NCBI RefSeq assembly: GCF_000178855.1
Contig: NZ_ADVG01000001.1
Span: 868,001 to 932,000, forward strand
Direction of reading: 5' to 3'
Length of the DNA stretch: 64,000 nucleotides
Source of the DNA: Ktedonobacter racemifer DSM 44963
Lineage (GTDB): Bacteria > Chloroflexota > Ktedonobacteria > Ktedonobacterales > Ktedonobacteraceae
A program made the translations under genes and the position numbers. The notes under the pieces were generated by a model, which saw only the letters and a list, made by a program, of their open reading frames with translations, was not told the DNA's origin and ran no database searches. Shown here piece by piece: positions 36,223-44,779 of this stretch; positions within the stretch are counted from its first letter, which is position 1, and the number at the start of each line of letters is the position of its first letter.

Positions 36223-36668
36223 GAGATAAATTTTCCCTCTGTTTCTTTTCAGTATTCTGAGTCTAGGCTTGTGGGAGCGAGATCTCGGAGAGGCTGGAGG
36301 ATCACGTCTGGAATGGGTTGCATGGTATTGTCCTCTGCTCTCTTGAATGAAGTACTCTGCCGATCTTAACGTAGACAGATTGCTCTTGTCAAATGTGTGG
36401 TTACCCTGTTTTAAAAAGCACGAGCATTGAACGAGCCTGCGAGACAGCTTCAGACGAATGCACATCTCGTTGCGTATCCCGTGAGTATACAGGCACCACT
36501 ACGACAACAGTACCGCCCCATGTCGATGATGCTGGCGATTGGGTTCCCTAGATATATGCGTAAACATTACCTGCCCTTGATCACTTTCGTTCAAGGGCTT
36601 TTTTATGCCTACAAATCAGCAATTACAGTATCTTAAAATGATGACAAATATGCCTAGAAGTCATCCGT
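36223..36668. other. Intergenic region, right end of a TnpB element
   Basis: No gene seen. The part next to 36669 should hold the 3' end of the decayed tnpB's omegaRNA and the transposon end. A short hairpin with a T-run (CCCTTGAT…TTCAAGGGCTTTTTT, about 36573-36604) is a plausible terminator. Confidence 0.45.
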
Positions 36669-37235
36669 TCAGACGGCCAGCCGTCTGGGGAGAACTGCGG
36701 CTCCCGCTACTCCTCGCCCCACTTGCAAAGGGTCGGAGCTACTTTTGCGTAAGATGTTGTACGATCCGTTGATATCGGCATGAATGAGGCGTCCATCCCT
36801 GGCACGATACCAACTGCGAGCCACACGCTTGCCTGAGAACATCGGCTTCTCAGCCGCGTTGGCCTCATAGGGTGGGATGGGGTCGCCGTCCAGAAAACTG
36901 GCCTTGCTGGTATAACTTTATTCCTGAAGGATGACCCTGATCCCCACCAGATGCGCTTTGTAGGTCAACTGCTCAATGAAACGAGCATGGGGAAGCTGCA
37001 CAAACTGCTGATTGTTCCTGCGCCCCATGCTCACCTCTTGTTTCCACAAGGGGTTCTTGCCAATCACCAGCGTCCCGATGCCTTCGCCCACCAGCAGATC
37101 AATGATCCGACGGCTGGCCGTGTGCAGATACGCATCCACACGGCGATTGCGCTTCGTCGTCACGCGATCCAGCTGGCGTGAAGTGTATCGGTTCTCATGC
37201 GCGAGGCGTTGCTGCTGCTTGGCGCGCTCTTTGTT

Positions 37236-39654
37236 GTTAAAACTAAGCATGAGTGTCACCACTCCTACTCGTCTTCAAAACCGTGCTTGACAGTTTCCCG
37301 TCACACGGCTCCTCAGTAACATGGCCTTTGTCGTAGGTACCGTTGGCCTTTTTCGAGTGGCGCTCGTCGTGGCAATGACGATGGAGAGCGAACTTGTTGC
37401 TCAATTCCTCTCCGCCTCCTTCACTTTTCGGGGTAATGTGATCGATCTCTATGAGGTCTTCATCTTTGAAGTACAGTCCACACCAACGGCATTTTCCCTC
37501 TTGCTTCTGTAAAAGTTTTGCTTTAACTCCGTTAAGAAGCGGGTGTTTCTTGAGTCGCTGGCTCCAGTAAAGAAGATTTCCGTCATATGGGCTGGCAGTT
37601 CCTTTCACTTTTACATGACGCCGGATGTATGTTTGTTGGTGGTTTCGTAGTTGTAGGTCGGGGGTTCGGAAGATCCATCCCTTTCCTTCATCCACTTTCC
37701 AATACTTTTGCATAATCCAGTGTCGATTTTTGTTTGGGTGCCTGCGATTCGCCCATCTTTCCAGTTGTCGAAAAAGTACCATGTCGCAGTGCTTGAATGC
37801 CCTTCTTGCACAGATGCTTCGGTAGTAGTTTGCCCATCCGTAAATGACCGGGTTCAACTCTTTAATGAGCTTTTCCTGTTTCATGCTCCGGTGCTCTGCT
37901 ACCAGACGATGCGTTTCTTTCACATGGTGCGCAATCGCTTCCTTACTGGGTCTGATGAGTGTCTTGAAGCCAAGTGGTTGACCATTAGGCCGCTTTCCGG
38001 TGTGTGTTTTCCCCATCGGATACTGGCGTATGGTGAAACCAAGGAAATCAAATCCCGTTTTTCCCTGATATTCCATCAAGGTGTGCGTGATCCGTGTCTT
38101 GCTCGGCTTGAGTTCTAGTCCAATGCGCTGTAACCATTCCGAAAGGATTTCTTTTGCTTTTTCGACGCCTTCGAGCTTGGGATGGAAAACCACCAGATTA
38201 TCGGCGTAGCGGACAAATTTGGGTCGTCCCTCCTTCCACCGGTAGGCCGCTATCAAGTCCGTTTCCATACCATGAAGCGCGATATTCATAAGTAATGGTG
38301 AGATGACTCCCCCCTGCGGGGTTCCTTTCCGGGTCTCGTCAAATATGCCATTATCAATGATTCCCGCTTTGAGCCAAGCTTTCACAAGCAGCCTTACTGC
38401 GGGATAGGTGTCGAGTTTGGCGAGAAGTGCCTGATGATCAATATGATCAAATGCTCCTTTAATATCGGCATCCAGGACATACTTTGCCTGTGTGCAGATA
38501 TTGGTGTGAATGGTTTGAATTGCATCATGACAGGAACGTCCAGGGCGGAAACCAAAGCTATTGGGTTCAAATTTGGCTTCCCATTGTGGCTCTAAAGCGA
38601 ACTTTACGAGGCACTGGTGCGAGCGATCTCGCATGATGGGAATCCCCAAGGGTCTTTTCTCATCCTTTCCAGGCTTGGGAATATAGATCCTTCGCACTGG
38701 TTGGGGTTTGTATTGAGACCATTGCTTGGGGTGGATTTGTTCAGCCAGAGTGAAACGCTGGGCCGGTTTGACTGATTTTACTCCGTCAATGCCTGCTGTG
38801 CGTTTTCCCTGGTTGTCTTGGGTCACTCGTCGAACCGCTAAAAGCCTTGTCGCTCTGGATTTCATCAGAAGTTTCTGTAGTTTGTGGACTGCTCTTGTGT
38901 TGCCACGGCTCTCGGCTTTGAAGATGCGCTTTTGTAGGCGGTAAACATGCTGCTCGAGCTTGCGCCAGGGCAGTTTGTTCCAACTTTCACTCTCAGGGTC
39001 AGGTGGTAGCTTGATCTTGGGTGCCTTCGTTTTCACCATACTACTCGTTTCTCTTCATTCCATGTTACCGTGCCTACGTCAGCATATCCTGGGCATTACC
39101 CCAGGCATTGGCTTTTTAGGCAATCCTTCTCGGAGGCAGCTTGCGGATGGTTTCCTGCTCATCGTATCGACCTCCAATGAGAGCGTACCTTCGAGTTACT
39201 CCGTTCCGATTATCTGTTTTGCGCTGCCGTAGGTTTGTGCTATCCACCGGGTACGCTAGTGAGTGAGGCAGGGTATCACTACACTACCCTTTCACTTTCT
39301 CCATTGTTTCGCAGATTGGTACCTTACCTTTTGGTCAAGTCTATCAGCCTGTTTGACTTGTTCAACCTAACGATGGTTCCGTTGCACATTCGCGTTATTC
39401 ATTCTGTTGAATGAACTGCTAACCATAGCCGCCTGACTCGGAGATGGGTCTGCTTCAGACTAGCAGTTTCCTCTCCTGGATACCCGCTTTACGGATTGAG
39501 GACCAGTCGCTACCGTAGGGCATCGTCTTTCCGTGCTCACTTCACAGGTGAGGAATTGCACCTCACGTCAGATAATCAGTTATCAAGACATTGATCAATG
39601 TCTTGCCAGCCTTCCCCTTACTTATCCAGCAAGTTTCGGCTGAACGGATCGCAC
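37236..39654 (-). mobile_element. Group II intron inserted in tnpB
   Basis: A 2,419-base intron. On the minus strand it starts GTGCGATCC (39654) and ends GTTTTAAC (37236), with the AC end expected of group II introns. Domain V is at about 37277-37311 (GAGCCGTGTGACG, GGAAAC loop, TGTCAAGCACGG…). The maturase gene runs through domains V and VI and stops seven bases before the intron end, so coding and ribozyme sequence overlap. Domains I-III occupy about 39654-39045. Splicing would join TAC (Y) to AAC (N) in tnpB. Confidence 0.85.
37243..39039 (-). CDS. ltrA: Group II intron reverse transcriptase/maturase with HNH endonuclease
   Basis: A 598-residue multifunctional intron protein. Reverse-transcriptase motifs run from residue about 80 (RRIYIPKPGKDEKRPLGIPIM), through SFGFRPGRSCHDAIQ, DADIKGAFDHIDH (catalytic Asp) and GTPQGGVISPLL, to KFVRYADNLVVFHP. 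The last is YADN rather than the usual YADD. A maturase (X) domain spans about 380-480 (NPVIYGWANYYRSI). The C-terminal HNH nuclease is CRWCGLYFKDEDLIEIDHI…NKFALHRHCHDERH. It supports splicing and retrohoming of its own intron, and might act on other introns in trans. The YADN change puts reverse transcription in doubt. Confidence 0.9.
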   Translation of the reverse strand: MVKTKAPKIKLPPDPESESWNKLPWRKLEQHVYRLQKRIFKAESRGNTRAVHKLQKLLMKSRATRLLAVRRVTQDNQGKRTAGIDGVKSVKPAQRFTLAEQIHPKQWSQYKPQPVRRIYIPKPGKDEKRPLGIPIMRDRSHQCLVKFALEPQWEAKFEPNSFGFRPGRSCHDAIQTIHTNICTQAKYVLDADIKGAFDHIDHQALLAKLDTYPAVRLLVKAWLKAGIIDNGIFDETRKGTPQGGVISPLLMNIALHGMETDLIAAYRWKEGRPKFVRYADNLVVFHPKLEGVEKAKEILSEWLQRIGLELKPSKTRITHTLMEYQGKTGFDFLGFTIRQYPMGKTHTGKRPNGQPLGFKTLIRPSKEAIAHHVKETHRLVAEHRSMKQEKLIKELNPVIYGWANYYRSICARRAFKHCDMVLFRQLERWANRRHPNKNRHWIMQKYWKVDEGKGWIFRTPDLQLRNHQQTYIRRHVKVKGTASPYDGNLLYWSQRLKKHPLLNGVKAKLLQKQEGKCRWCGLYFKDEDLIEIDHITPKSEGGGEELSNKFALHRHCHDERHSKKANGTYDKGHVTEEPCDGKLSSTVLKTSRSGDTHA

Positions 39655-40499
39655 GTAGCACTGATTGAGGCTTTTGAGGGGTTTGCCACTCACCAGACGA
39701 GGCACAAAACCAGGTTTGTCGCTGGTGATGGCTGCGAGCACGTTGACACCTACATCCGCGGCGGCTCGAAGCTGCGGGGTGACCGCAGCCGGTTGGATCT
39801 CCTGCTCATAGACGACCTCCAGCATGTAGCCATCAGCGCGTGGAACGATGCGAACCTGCCGGATGGCTTCCCAGGTGATCTGAGTTGCGATCTCAATGGG
39901 AAGTCCTGATGGGACCAGCTTGCCCGTGCGCTTGAATACCCTCTTGCCCAGGGCTTTTTTCTCGTAGATGAGCAGGAAACGGCCCTTGGTCTTGTCTTGA
40001 TAGCCAGGAAGCTTGGGGCGTCCCGTGAAGGGAGAGGGGTCTTCGCGGTAAGCCTCCATCACGCGCAAAAAAGCTGACCTAGTTGTGGTGGAGCTGAATG
40101 AGGATGGCATTACTGACTTTGCGAGGGAGGGCACAATAGGCCTCATGGTGTTTCAAGCGATGGAAGATGGCAGCGTAGGGCAGGTAGGTTCCCTCGTGAA
40201 TGAAGGCTTGTCGGATCTGGTAATTGGCCTGGTTGTACAGGTTTTTAGAGGCAAAGGCCGCCTGGTCAATGACCGCAAAGCGTGCATCATGGAGACGAAT
40301 GAGATGTCGTTCGACCAACTGCATCTGGTACCTTCTCCTTTTCCAACAACACGTCCTTCGAGTCGGTGAACCTCTCTTGGCGTTTCATACAAGAACATGC
40401 TTTCTAACAAAACTCTACCAGAGACGTCTCCAGTTGTCAATATCCGGCTGGCATGATTCCTTGGAAACGTTTATCACACCTACCAAAGAAGGGGAAAAC

Positions 40500-40709
40500 G
40501 TGTCTTCTCAAGATCAGGAATTCGAAGAGCTGGACCAGGATCAAGACGAGGGCGAAAAGCTCCGTACCGGTGGTGCGCAGCATCACCGTTCTGGTGGCTG
40601 TTGGATCATTGTACTCATTGTAGGCCTTGTCGTGGTGGCCCTATTGTATAGCGGTGCTGGTAAATTAACCGAAGGGCTGACCGCTTTTGCACTGAAGAGT
40701 GGGAATTGA
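40500..40709 (+). CDS. Small single-pass membrane protein, GTG start
   Basis: A 69-residue protein with an acidic Gln/Asp/Glu-rich N terminus (SSQDQEFEELDQDQDEGEKL). One transmembrane helix follows (GGCWIIVLIVGLVVVALLYSGAGK) and then a short tail, LTEGLTAFALKSGN. GAAGGGG lies six bases before the GTG at 40500. The tail sequence recurs as a fragment on the opposite strand at 43264-43322, suggesting a small gene family. The function is unknown. Confidence 0.55.
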   Translation: MSSQDQEFEELDQDQDEGEKLRTGGAQHHRSGGCWIIVLIVGLVVVALLYSGAGKLTEGLTAFALKSGN

Positions 40710-40940
40710 TACTTCGATACCTTGTAAATCCGCTCCACATCTGACTTCTTCCATCGATACCTTGTAAATTGGCATTCTTGTGGAAAGCGTTTCTGAGCGG
40801 CGTCATGTCGCAGGTAATACAAAGATTATCTACCGTTGAGGTTCTGAACGCTGGCTGAAGACGAATATTGGGTACCAGTAATATCCATTCTCTAGCAGAG
40901 ATGGGCCCTCCCTTGCGGGGGCTGGTTGGCGATGAGGACA

Positions 40941-40966
40941 GTGGGCAAGCCGCCAGACTTGCCCAC
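40941..40966. repeat. Short hairpin with CCGCCAGA loop, copy 1
   Basis: GTGGGCAAG and CTTGCCCAC pair around the loop CCGCCAGA. The same loop and inner stem recur at 42849-42876 with compensated outer pairs. It lies just downstream of the HxlR gene stop. Confidence 0.6.
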
Positions 40967-40968
40967 GC

Positions 40969-41367
40969 TCACCCCTCGGCGGGTTGATCTTGAACCTCAG
41001 TAGGGTTGAGATCGCCGATTTTTTGCCGATAGGTGTCGCCCCATGTACTGAGCTGGGTAAGGATCGGCTCCAGGCTTCGCCCAAAGGGTGTGAGGGAATA
41101 CTCCACTTTGGGCGGAATCTCGCGATAGACCTCGCGATGGACAATTCCATCCTCTTCCAACTCGCGCAGTTGGAGGGTCAACATGCGCTGTGTCACTTCA
41201 GGCAAGAGTCGGCGAAGCTGATTAAAGCGCAGGGTGCCGTAAGTTAAATAAAAGAGAATCAGGCCTTTCCATTTCCCTCCAATGAGATCAAGCGTGGCCT
41301 CTACGCCACATCCATAGCGTCGACGACTCGGCGATGGACAAACGATGGACTTCTGCGGTCCCTTCAT
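40969..41367 (-). CDS. HxlR family transcriptional regulator
   Basis: A 132-residue HxlR-type winged-helix regulator: CGVEATLDLIGGKWKGLILFYL, RFNQLRRLLPEVTQRMLTLQLRELEEDGIVHR and VEYSLTPFGRSLEPIL. AAGGA lies about eight bases before the ATG at 41367, making it preferable to the ATG at 41385. It diverges from an NADPH:quinone oxidoreductase gene across a 156-base region, a frequent arrangement in which the regulator controls the reductase in response to quinones or other electrophiles. The Cys in RYGCGVEA is the expected sensor. Confidence 0.88.
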   Translation of the reverse strand: MKGPQKSIVCPSPSRRRYGCGVEATLDLIGGKWKGLILFYLTYGTLRFNQLRRLLPEVTQRMLTLQLRELEEDGIVHREVYREIPPKVEYSLTPFGRSLEPILTQLSTWGDTYRQKIGDLNPTEVQDQPAEG

Positions 41368-41523
41368 GGTGTTTCCTTCCATCATCTCAACGGTATCTTT
41401 TTTGATACTATATCACAAAATTGTGCGTACTTCGCAGGAACGCTTGCAAATGATATATCTAAGATGAGCCAACGAGGCCAAGAAAATTGTCGGAAGCACA
41501 CATTTTCGGAAGGAGAGAAATAG

Positions 41524-42561
41524 ATGAAAGCAATTGGTTTTACTCGTTCATTGCCGATTACTGACGCAGAGAGCCTGGTCGATGTGGAGATGGCCAAGCC
41601 CACAACCAGCGGGCGCGATCTGCTGGTAAAAGTGACGGCAGTCTCGGTAAATCCTGCGGACACCATGCAGCGGATGCGCGTGCCAGACGGAACCACAGAA
41701 CCGCAAATCCTTGGTTGGGATGTTGCGGGGGTCGTCGAGTCTGTTGGACCGCAGGTGACGCGCTTTCAGCCGAGTGATGCAGTCTGGTATGCCGGTAGCA
41801 TCGTGCGGCCAGGCGCTAACAGTGAGTATCACCTGGTAGATGAACGCCTAGTGGGCACAAAGCCGGACAGCCTCGACTTTGCCCAGGCAGCCGCGCTGCC
41901 ACTGACAGCACTCACAGCCTGGGAAGGACTCTTCGACCGGCTTGGCTTGAAGCTAGACCCGACCGCTCACACAGGCCAACGCATCCTCGTGATAGGTGCG
42001 GCTGGCGGTGTAGGCTCGATTACCACTCAGCTTGCACGTCTGACTGGGCTGGAGGTCATTGGCACAGCCTCACGCCCGGAGAGTAGAGCTTTCACCCTGG
42101 CCCATGGCTCCAGTGCCACGATCGATCACAACCAACCCTTTGTGCCACAGTTGCAGGAACTTGGCATCAGTGGCGTTGAGTATGTGTTTGTTACCACTGA
42201 TCCCACTGGTCATTGGGCCAACATTGTCGAGGCGCTCAAGCCTCAGGGACGTATTGTCTCCATTCTCCCATTGAACGGGGCGATTGATTTCAGCGGCCTC
42301 TTTGCCAAAAGTGGAACGCTTAGCTATGAAATGATGTACACCCGCTCGACCTACCAGACGGAAGATATGGGGCAGCAGGGGACTATCCTCGACCAACTTG
42401 CCAGGCTGGTTGACGCTGGCAAGATCCAAACAACTCTGACCCAACGCCTCTCGCCTCTCAATGCCTTTAACCTGCGCCGGGCTCATGCCCTGGTCGAGAG
42501 CGGGCACACGCTGGGGAAAGTCGTCGTCGAAGGCTTCTACAGCAGTAATCAAAAGGCTTGA
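41524..42561 (+). CDS. Zinc-type NADPH:quinone oxidoreductase (MDR superfamily)
   Basis: A 345-residue medium-chain dehydrogenase/reductase of the QOR/zeta-crystallin type, reducing quinones with NADPH. The N-terminal GroES-like domain includes SVNPADTMQRMRVPD and ILGWDVAGVVESVGPQVTRF. The Rossmann motif is ILVIGAAGGVGSITTQLARL near residue 155. KPQGRIVSILPL and the C-terminal region follow. No structural-zinc cysteines are seen, as in QOR proteins. AAGGAGAG directly precedes the ATG. An HxlR regulator is divergent upstream. Confidence 0.92.
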   Translation: MKAIGFTRSLPITDAESLVDVEMAKPTTSGRDLLVKVTAVSVNPADTMQRMRVPDGTTEPQILGWDVAGVVESVGPQVTRFQPSDAVWYAGSIVRPGANSEYHLVDERLVGTKPDSLDFAQAAALPLTALTAWEGLFDRLGLKLDPTAHTGQRILVIGAAGGVGSITTQLARLTGLEVIGTASRPESRAFTLAHGSSATIDHNQPFVPQLQELGISGVEYVFVTTDPTGHWANIVEALKPQGRIVSILPLNGAIDFSGLFAKSGTLSYEMMYTRSTYQTEDMGQQGTILDQLARLVDAGKIQTTLTQRLSPLNAFNLRRAHALVESGHTLGKVVVEGFYSSNQKA

Positions 42562-42589
42562 GCCTCAAACTGTTGTGCTTCCGTAAAGA

Positions 42590-42676
42590 GAACTTCTCTC
42601 TCGCGGGCGAGATACCCACAGTGAGCAAACCAGCCCGTACCACTCGTTCTCGTAAGTCGGTTGAATAGGCTTTCAT
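42590..42676 (-). pseudogene. N-terminal fragment of an IS630-type transposase
   Basis: Reads MKAYSTDLRERVVRAGLL…GISPAREKFSLR on the minus strand, the start of IS630-family transposases (STDLRERVV), and then loses similarity where the reading runs into the end of the oxidoreductase gene. It is about 29 codons and non-functional. Confidence 0.6.
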
Positions 42677-42848
42677 CTCTCTAGCCTACTCTTTGGTTCA
42701 AAGCTTATGCGTACCGCTCTAATATCCACATGTGGGAGGCAGGGTATCACATCCTTGATCACGCAAAGCGCGGGTGAGCTGCAGAATATTGGGGTTTACA
42801 AGGATATGGGCTGTGCTTTTCCGAAGAACAGTGCCTGACAATGGGACC

Positions 42849-42876
42849 GGTTGGCAAGCCGCCAGACTTGCCAACC
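42849..42876. repeat. Short hairpin with CCGCCAGA loop, copy 2
   Basis: GGTTGGCAAG and CTTGCCAACC pair around CCGCCAGA, the same loop as at 40941-40966. The outer pairs differ but remain complementary, which supports selection for structure. Confidence 0.6.
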
Positions 42877-43055
42877 TATGGGTATGCAGCTTTGAAAAAC
42901 GTGCTATGCTGGCGCCTCAGCCGATCCCGGCTCCGTCTCTGTGGGTCGTGAGAAGCGCAGCGTCACAATCGAGGCCAGCGCCAGCACCGGCACCCGCGCC
43001 AGCGTCGCAGCAGCCGCTCCGCCCGATTGTACGCCCGCCAGATATGCCATAAAGA

Positions 43056-43132
43056 GGCCCTTGAGTATAAATGGACCAGGATGCAACGCTAAGCTTTAAC
43101 GTTGTATTCCGGTCCATTTATACTCAAGGGCC
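43056..43132. repeat. 22-bp-arm inverted repeat
   Basis: GGCCCTTGAGTATAAATGG… (43056-43077) and its exact inverse (43111-43132) enclose 33 bases that are themselves partly self-complementary (GCAACG/CGTTGT). It could be a small element or a remnant of a terminator. Confidence 0.65.
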
Positions 43133-43263
43133 AGATGCAAATTCCTGATGTATTTTGCCGGGCGTTTTCCGCTCCCGATCAGGAGGCCAATTTACAAGAT
43201 AGTGATAGCAGAAACTATATCAGGAGCGTCTTCACCTGAATGACCAACATTGATTCCCAACAT

Positions 43264-43322
43264 TCAGATAAAAATTCCATCCTTCAGTGCAAAAGCGGTC
43301 CACCCTTCAGTTAATTTACCAA
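43264..43322 (-). pseudogene. Fragment of a small membrane-protein gene
   Basis: The minus strand reads GKLTEGWTAFALKDGIFI followed by a stop, closely matching the C-terminal tail of the 69-residue protein at 40500-40709 (GKLTEGLTAFALKSGN). The membrane helix is missing upstream, so only a relic remains. Confidence 0.5.
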
Positions 43323-43473
43323 GTGCTCGCATTGGCAGTGGCGGGCTTAAAGGTGTGCCAGGAGGCGGATTTGATGCCGGGGCAAAAGCCTATGCGTTGG
43401 CCCAGGAGACAGAGACTTATCGAAATTCGCACCGCAGTAACGCCAATTACGTGATGCCGCTTCTGAAATCGGT

Positions 43474-44202
43474 GTGAGTGCCCCCACATTGCAGCGGATT
43501 GAGCGAGGTGAGATTTCCGATATTGCCATTGCACTTTTGATTTCGGATTGGCTGTCAGTTCCTTTGCAGCATTTTATTATGGAGCAGCAGCAAATGAGCA
43601 CATCTATTACAACCAGGCAGCTTATAGAGCAAGTTCGGCTGAAAGCTCAAGTGACGGGATATGGGCCAACGGGTTTGCGCCCAAGAAACACAACTCTAGC
43701 GGGCTTTTGGTGCCCTCCAGCAATGCCCGAACAAATTCAGGCGACTGAAGAACGACTTGGCTTTCCCCTTCCGTTCTTTCTAACTGACCTCTATCAGGCT
43801 ATTGCTAATGGAGGGTTTGGGCCTGGGGCTGGATTACGGGGAGTTGTTGGAGGTTACGGCACTCGGTATACAGCGATGCCAAATGGGGGGATGTTCTATA
43901 ACGAGGAGTCCATGGTGAAAAATCATCTTGATCTTGCTTCCCTGGTAGATCTTGAGGCCTATTCACCTGACCAGCGGCAACAACGAGCATCAGGCTCTAA
44001 AGGTCTGCTTCTCCCTGCAGAGGTCTGGCCGCGCCAGATTATCCCGCTTTGCGACTGGGGCGATTGCGTAGAAGTTTGCTGTGATCAGCATGGTTTTTTG
44101 TGTTACTGGTATGCCTCAGAACGCCCGGGGTACTACGAGCTGGAGAAGACGATGAAACCCTTCAATTCCTGGCTTCAGGAATGGGCGGTGAAAAAGGTCT
44201 AG
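43474..44202 (+). CDS. SMI1/KNR4 family protein with a truncated XRE-like N terminus
   Basis: A 242-residue product from a GTG. Residues about 75-235 match the SMI1/KNR4 (SUKH) fold: MPEQIQATEERLGFPLPFFLTDLYQAIANGGFGPG, the loop YNEE and WPRQIIPLCDWGDCVEVCC. SUKH proteins are often immunity proteins for polymorphic toxins, though none is adjacent. The first 30 residues (SAPTLQRIERGEIS) are the end of an XRE helix-turn-helix. Its beginning (RQLRDAASEIGV) lies just upstream in frame after a stop codon, so the N-terminal domain is truncated. True translation may start at the ATG at 43579 or 43594. Confidence 0.7.
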   Translation: MSAPTLQRIERGEISDIAIALLISDWLSVPLQHFIMEQQQMSTSITTRQLIEQVRLKAQVTGYGPTGLRPRNTTLAGFWCPPAMPEQIQATEERLGFPLPFFLTDLYQAIANGGFGPGAGLRGVVGGYGTRYTAMPNGGMFYNEESMVKNHLDLASLVDLEAYSPDQRQQRASGSKGLLLPAEVWPRQIIPLCDWGDCVEVCCDQHGFLCYWYASERPGYYELEKTMKPFNSWLQEWAVKKV

Positions 44203-44278
44203 ATCTTCCAACGCCCAAAGAACAAAATCCTTAATCTGTTCATAGCAAGCTCTTCGACCATTGGCCGGGGGCTTTTTC

Positions 44279-44308
44279 AAGCCCTTATAGCGAGTGCTAT
44301 AAGGGCTT
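44279..44308. terminator. Terminator-like hairpin, AGCCCTTATAG family
   Basis: AAGCCCTTATAGC (44279-44291) pairs with 44296-44308 around GAGT. It lies between the convergent SMI1 and PLDc_N-like genes. A nearly identical stem is at 44726-44753. Confidence 0.75.
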
Positions 44309-44327
44309 TGCTTCAGATGTATTCACC

Positions 44328-44540
44328 TCAAGAGGCTTTTTGAGAACTTTTCCCGATAAGGACATAAAGAAGAGCACCGATAACGTGGGTAAAGAGGATA
44401 AGAAGAAACCAGAGAAGTTTCTGGCTACCTTGTAGACGCTTGTTGAGAATGCAATCGATAAGCGCCCAAAGCCAGAAAATACTGAGAAGCAATGGGATGA
44501 GCAAAAAGATCAATGTTAAAGGATGAACACCAAAGGCCAT
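44328..44540 (-). CDS. PLDc_N domain small membrane protein
   Basis: A 70-residue protein with two transmembrane helices (PLTLIFLLIPLLLSIFWLWALID and LLWFLLILFTHVIGALLYVLIG). The linker CILNKRLQGSQK matches the N-terminal domain of phospholipase D-type cardiolipin synthases (PLDc_N) occurring alone. Such stand-alone proteins are common and uncharacterised. AAAGGA lies nine bases before the ATG. Confidence 0.75.
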   Translation of the reverse strand: MAFGVHPLTLIFLLIPLLLSIFWLWALIDCILNKRLQGSQKLLWFLLILFTHVIGALLYVLIGKSSQKAS

Positions 44541-44725
44541 AGCAGAGTCCTTTCAGAAAGCCTACAAAAGTTAAAACGTCAGCAAGGAGTAGAACGAAAT
44601 GAGGAAAAAAAGATCAAATGCTAGCAAGCTGCGCGAGAAGCCAGATCTAACCACTTCACAATAGAGCTTACTACAAGCAAGGGGCGCAGTCTAGTAACAC
44701 GCGCCCCTACTCTATAACTGCTCAG

Positions 44726-44757
44726 AGCCCTTATAGTTGGCACTATAAGGGCTTTTT
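44726..44757 (+). terminator. Rho-independent terminator, AGCCCTTATAG family
   Basis: AGCCCTTATAG (44726-44736) pairs with CTATAAGGGCT (44743-44753), followed by TTTTT. It sits immediately before the helicase gene, which it would insulate from upstream transcription. Confidence 0.8.
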
Positions 44758-44779
44758 GCATGGAAGGAAGCTTTTACCG

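Larger units (their letters stand above)
36669..40324 (-). pseudogene. tnpB: Decayed tnpB split by an RT-encoding group II intron
   Basis: TnpB-type nuclease gene of the class without a CxxC zinc ribbon. Exon 1 (40324-39655) starts MQLVERHLIRLHDARFAV and has RuvC-I (RAAADVGVNVLAAIT), ending KSLNQCY. Exon 2 (37235-36669) resumes NKERAKQQQRLAHEN, with RuvC-II (GEGIGTLVIGKNPLWK) and RuvC-III (IHADINGSYNIL), ending PRRLAV. The reading frames join exactly when the intron is removed. Two lesions remain: an extra A (t40080 on the plus strand) that turns TGG into TAGG, and a GAA-to-TAA-type stop at 36918-36920 in exon 2. AAAAGGAGAAGG precedes the ATG. Confidence 0.88.
42677..43473. other. Repeat-bearing region without an intact gene
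   Basis: About 800 bases with a hairpin (42849-42876), a 22-bp-arm palindrome (43056-43132) and a gene fragment (43264-43322). No intact coding sequence is supported. Confidence 0.5.

Noticed and set aside
40717..40772. Two copies of TCGATACCTTGTAAAT as a possible CRISPR or iteron start
   Set aside because: Only two copies, no regular spacing beyond them and no cas or replication initiator gene beside them.
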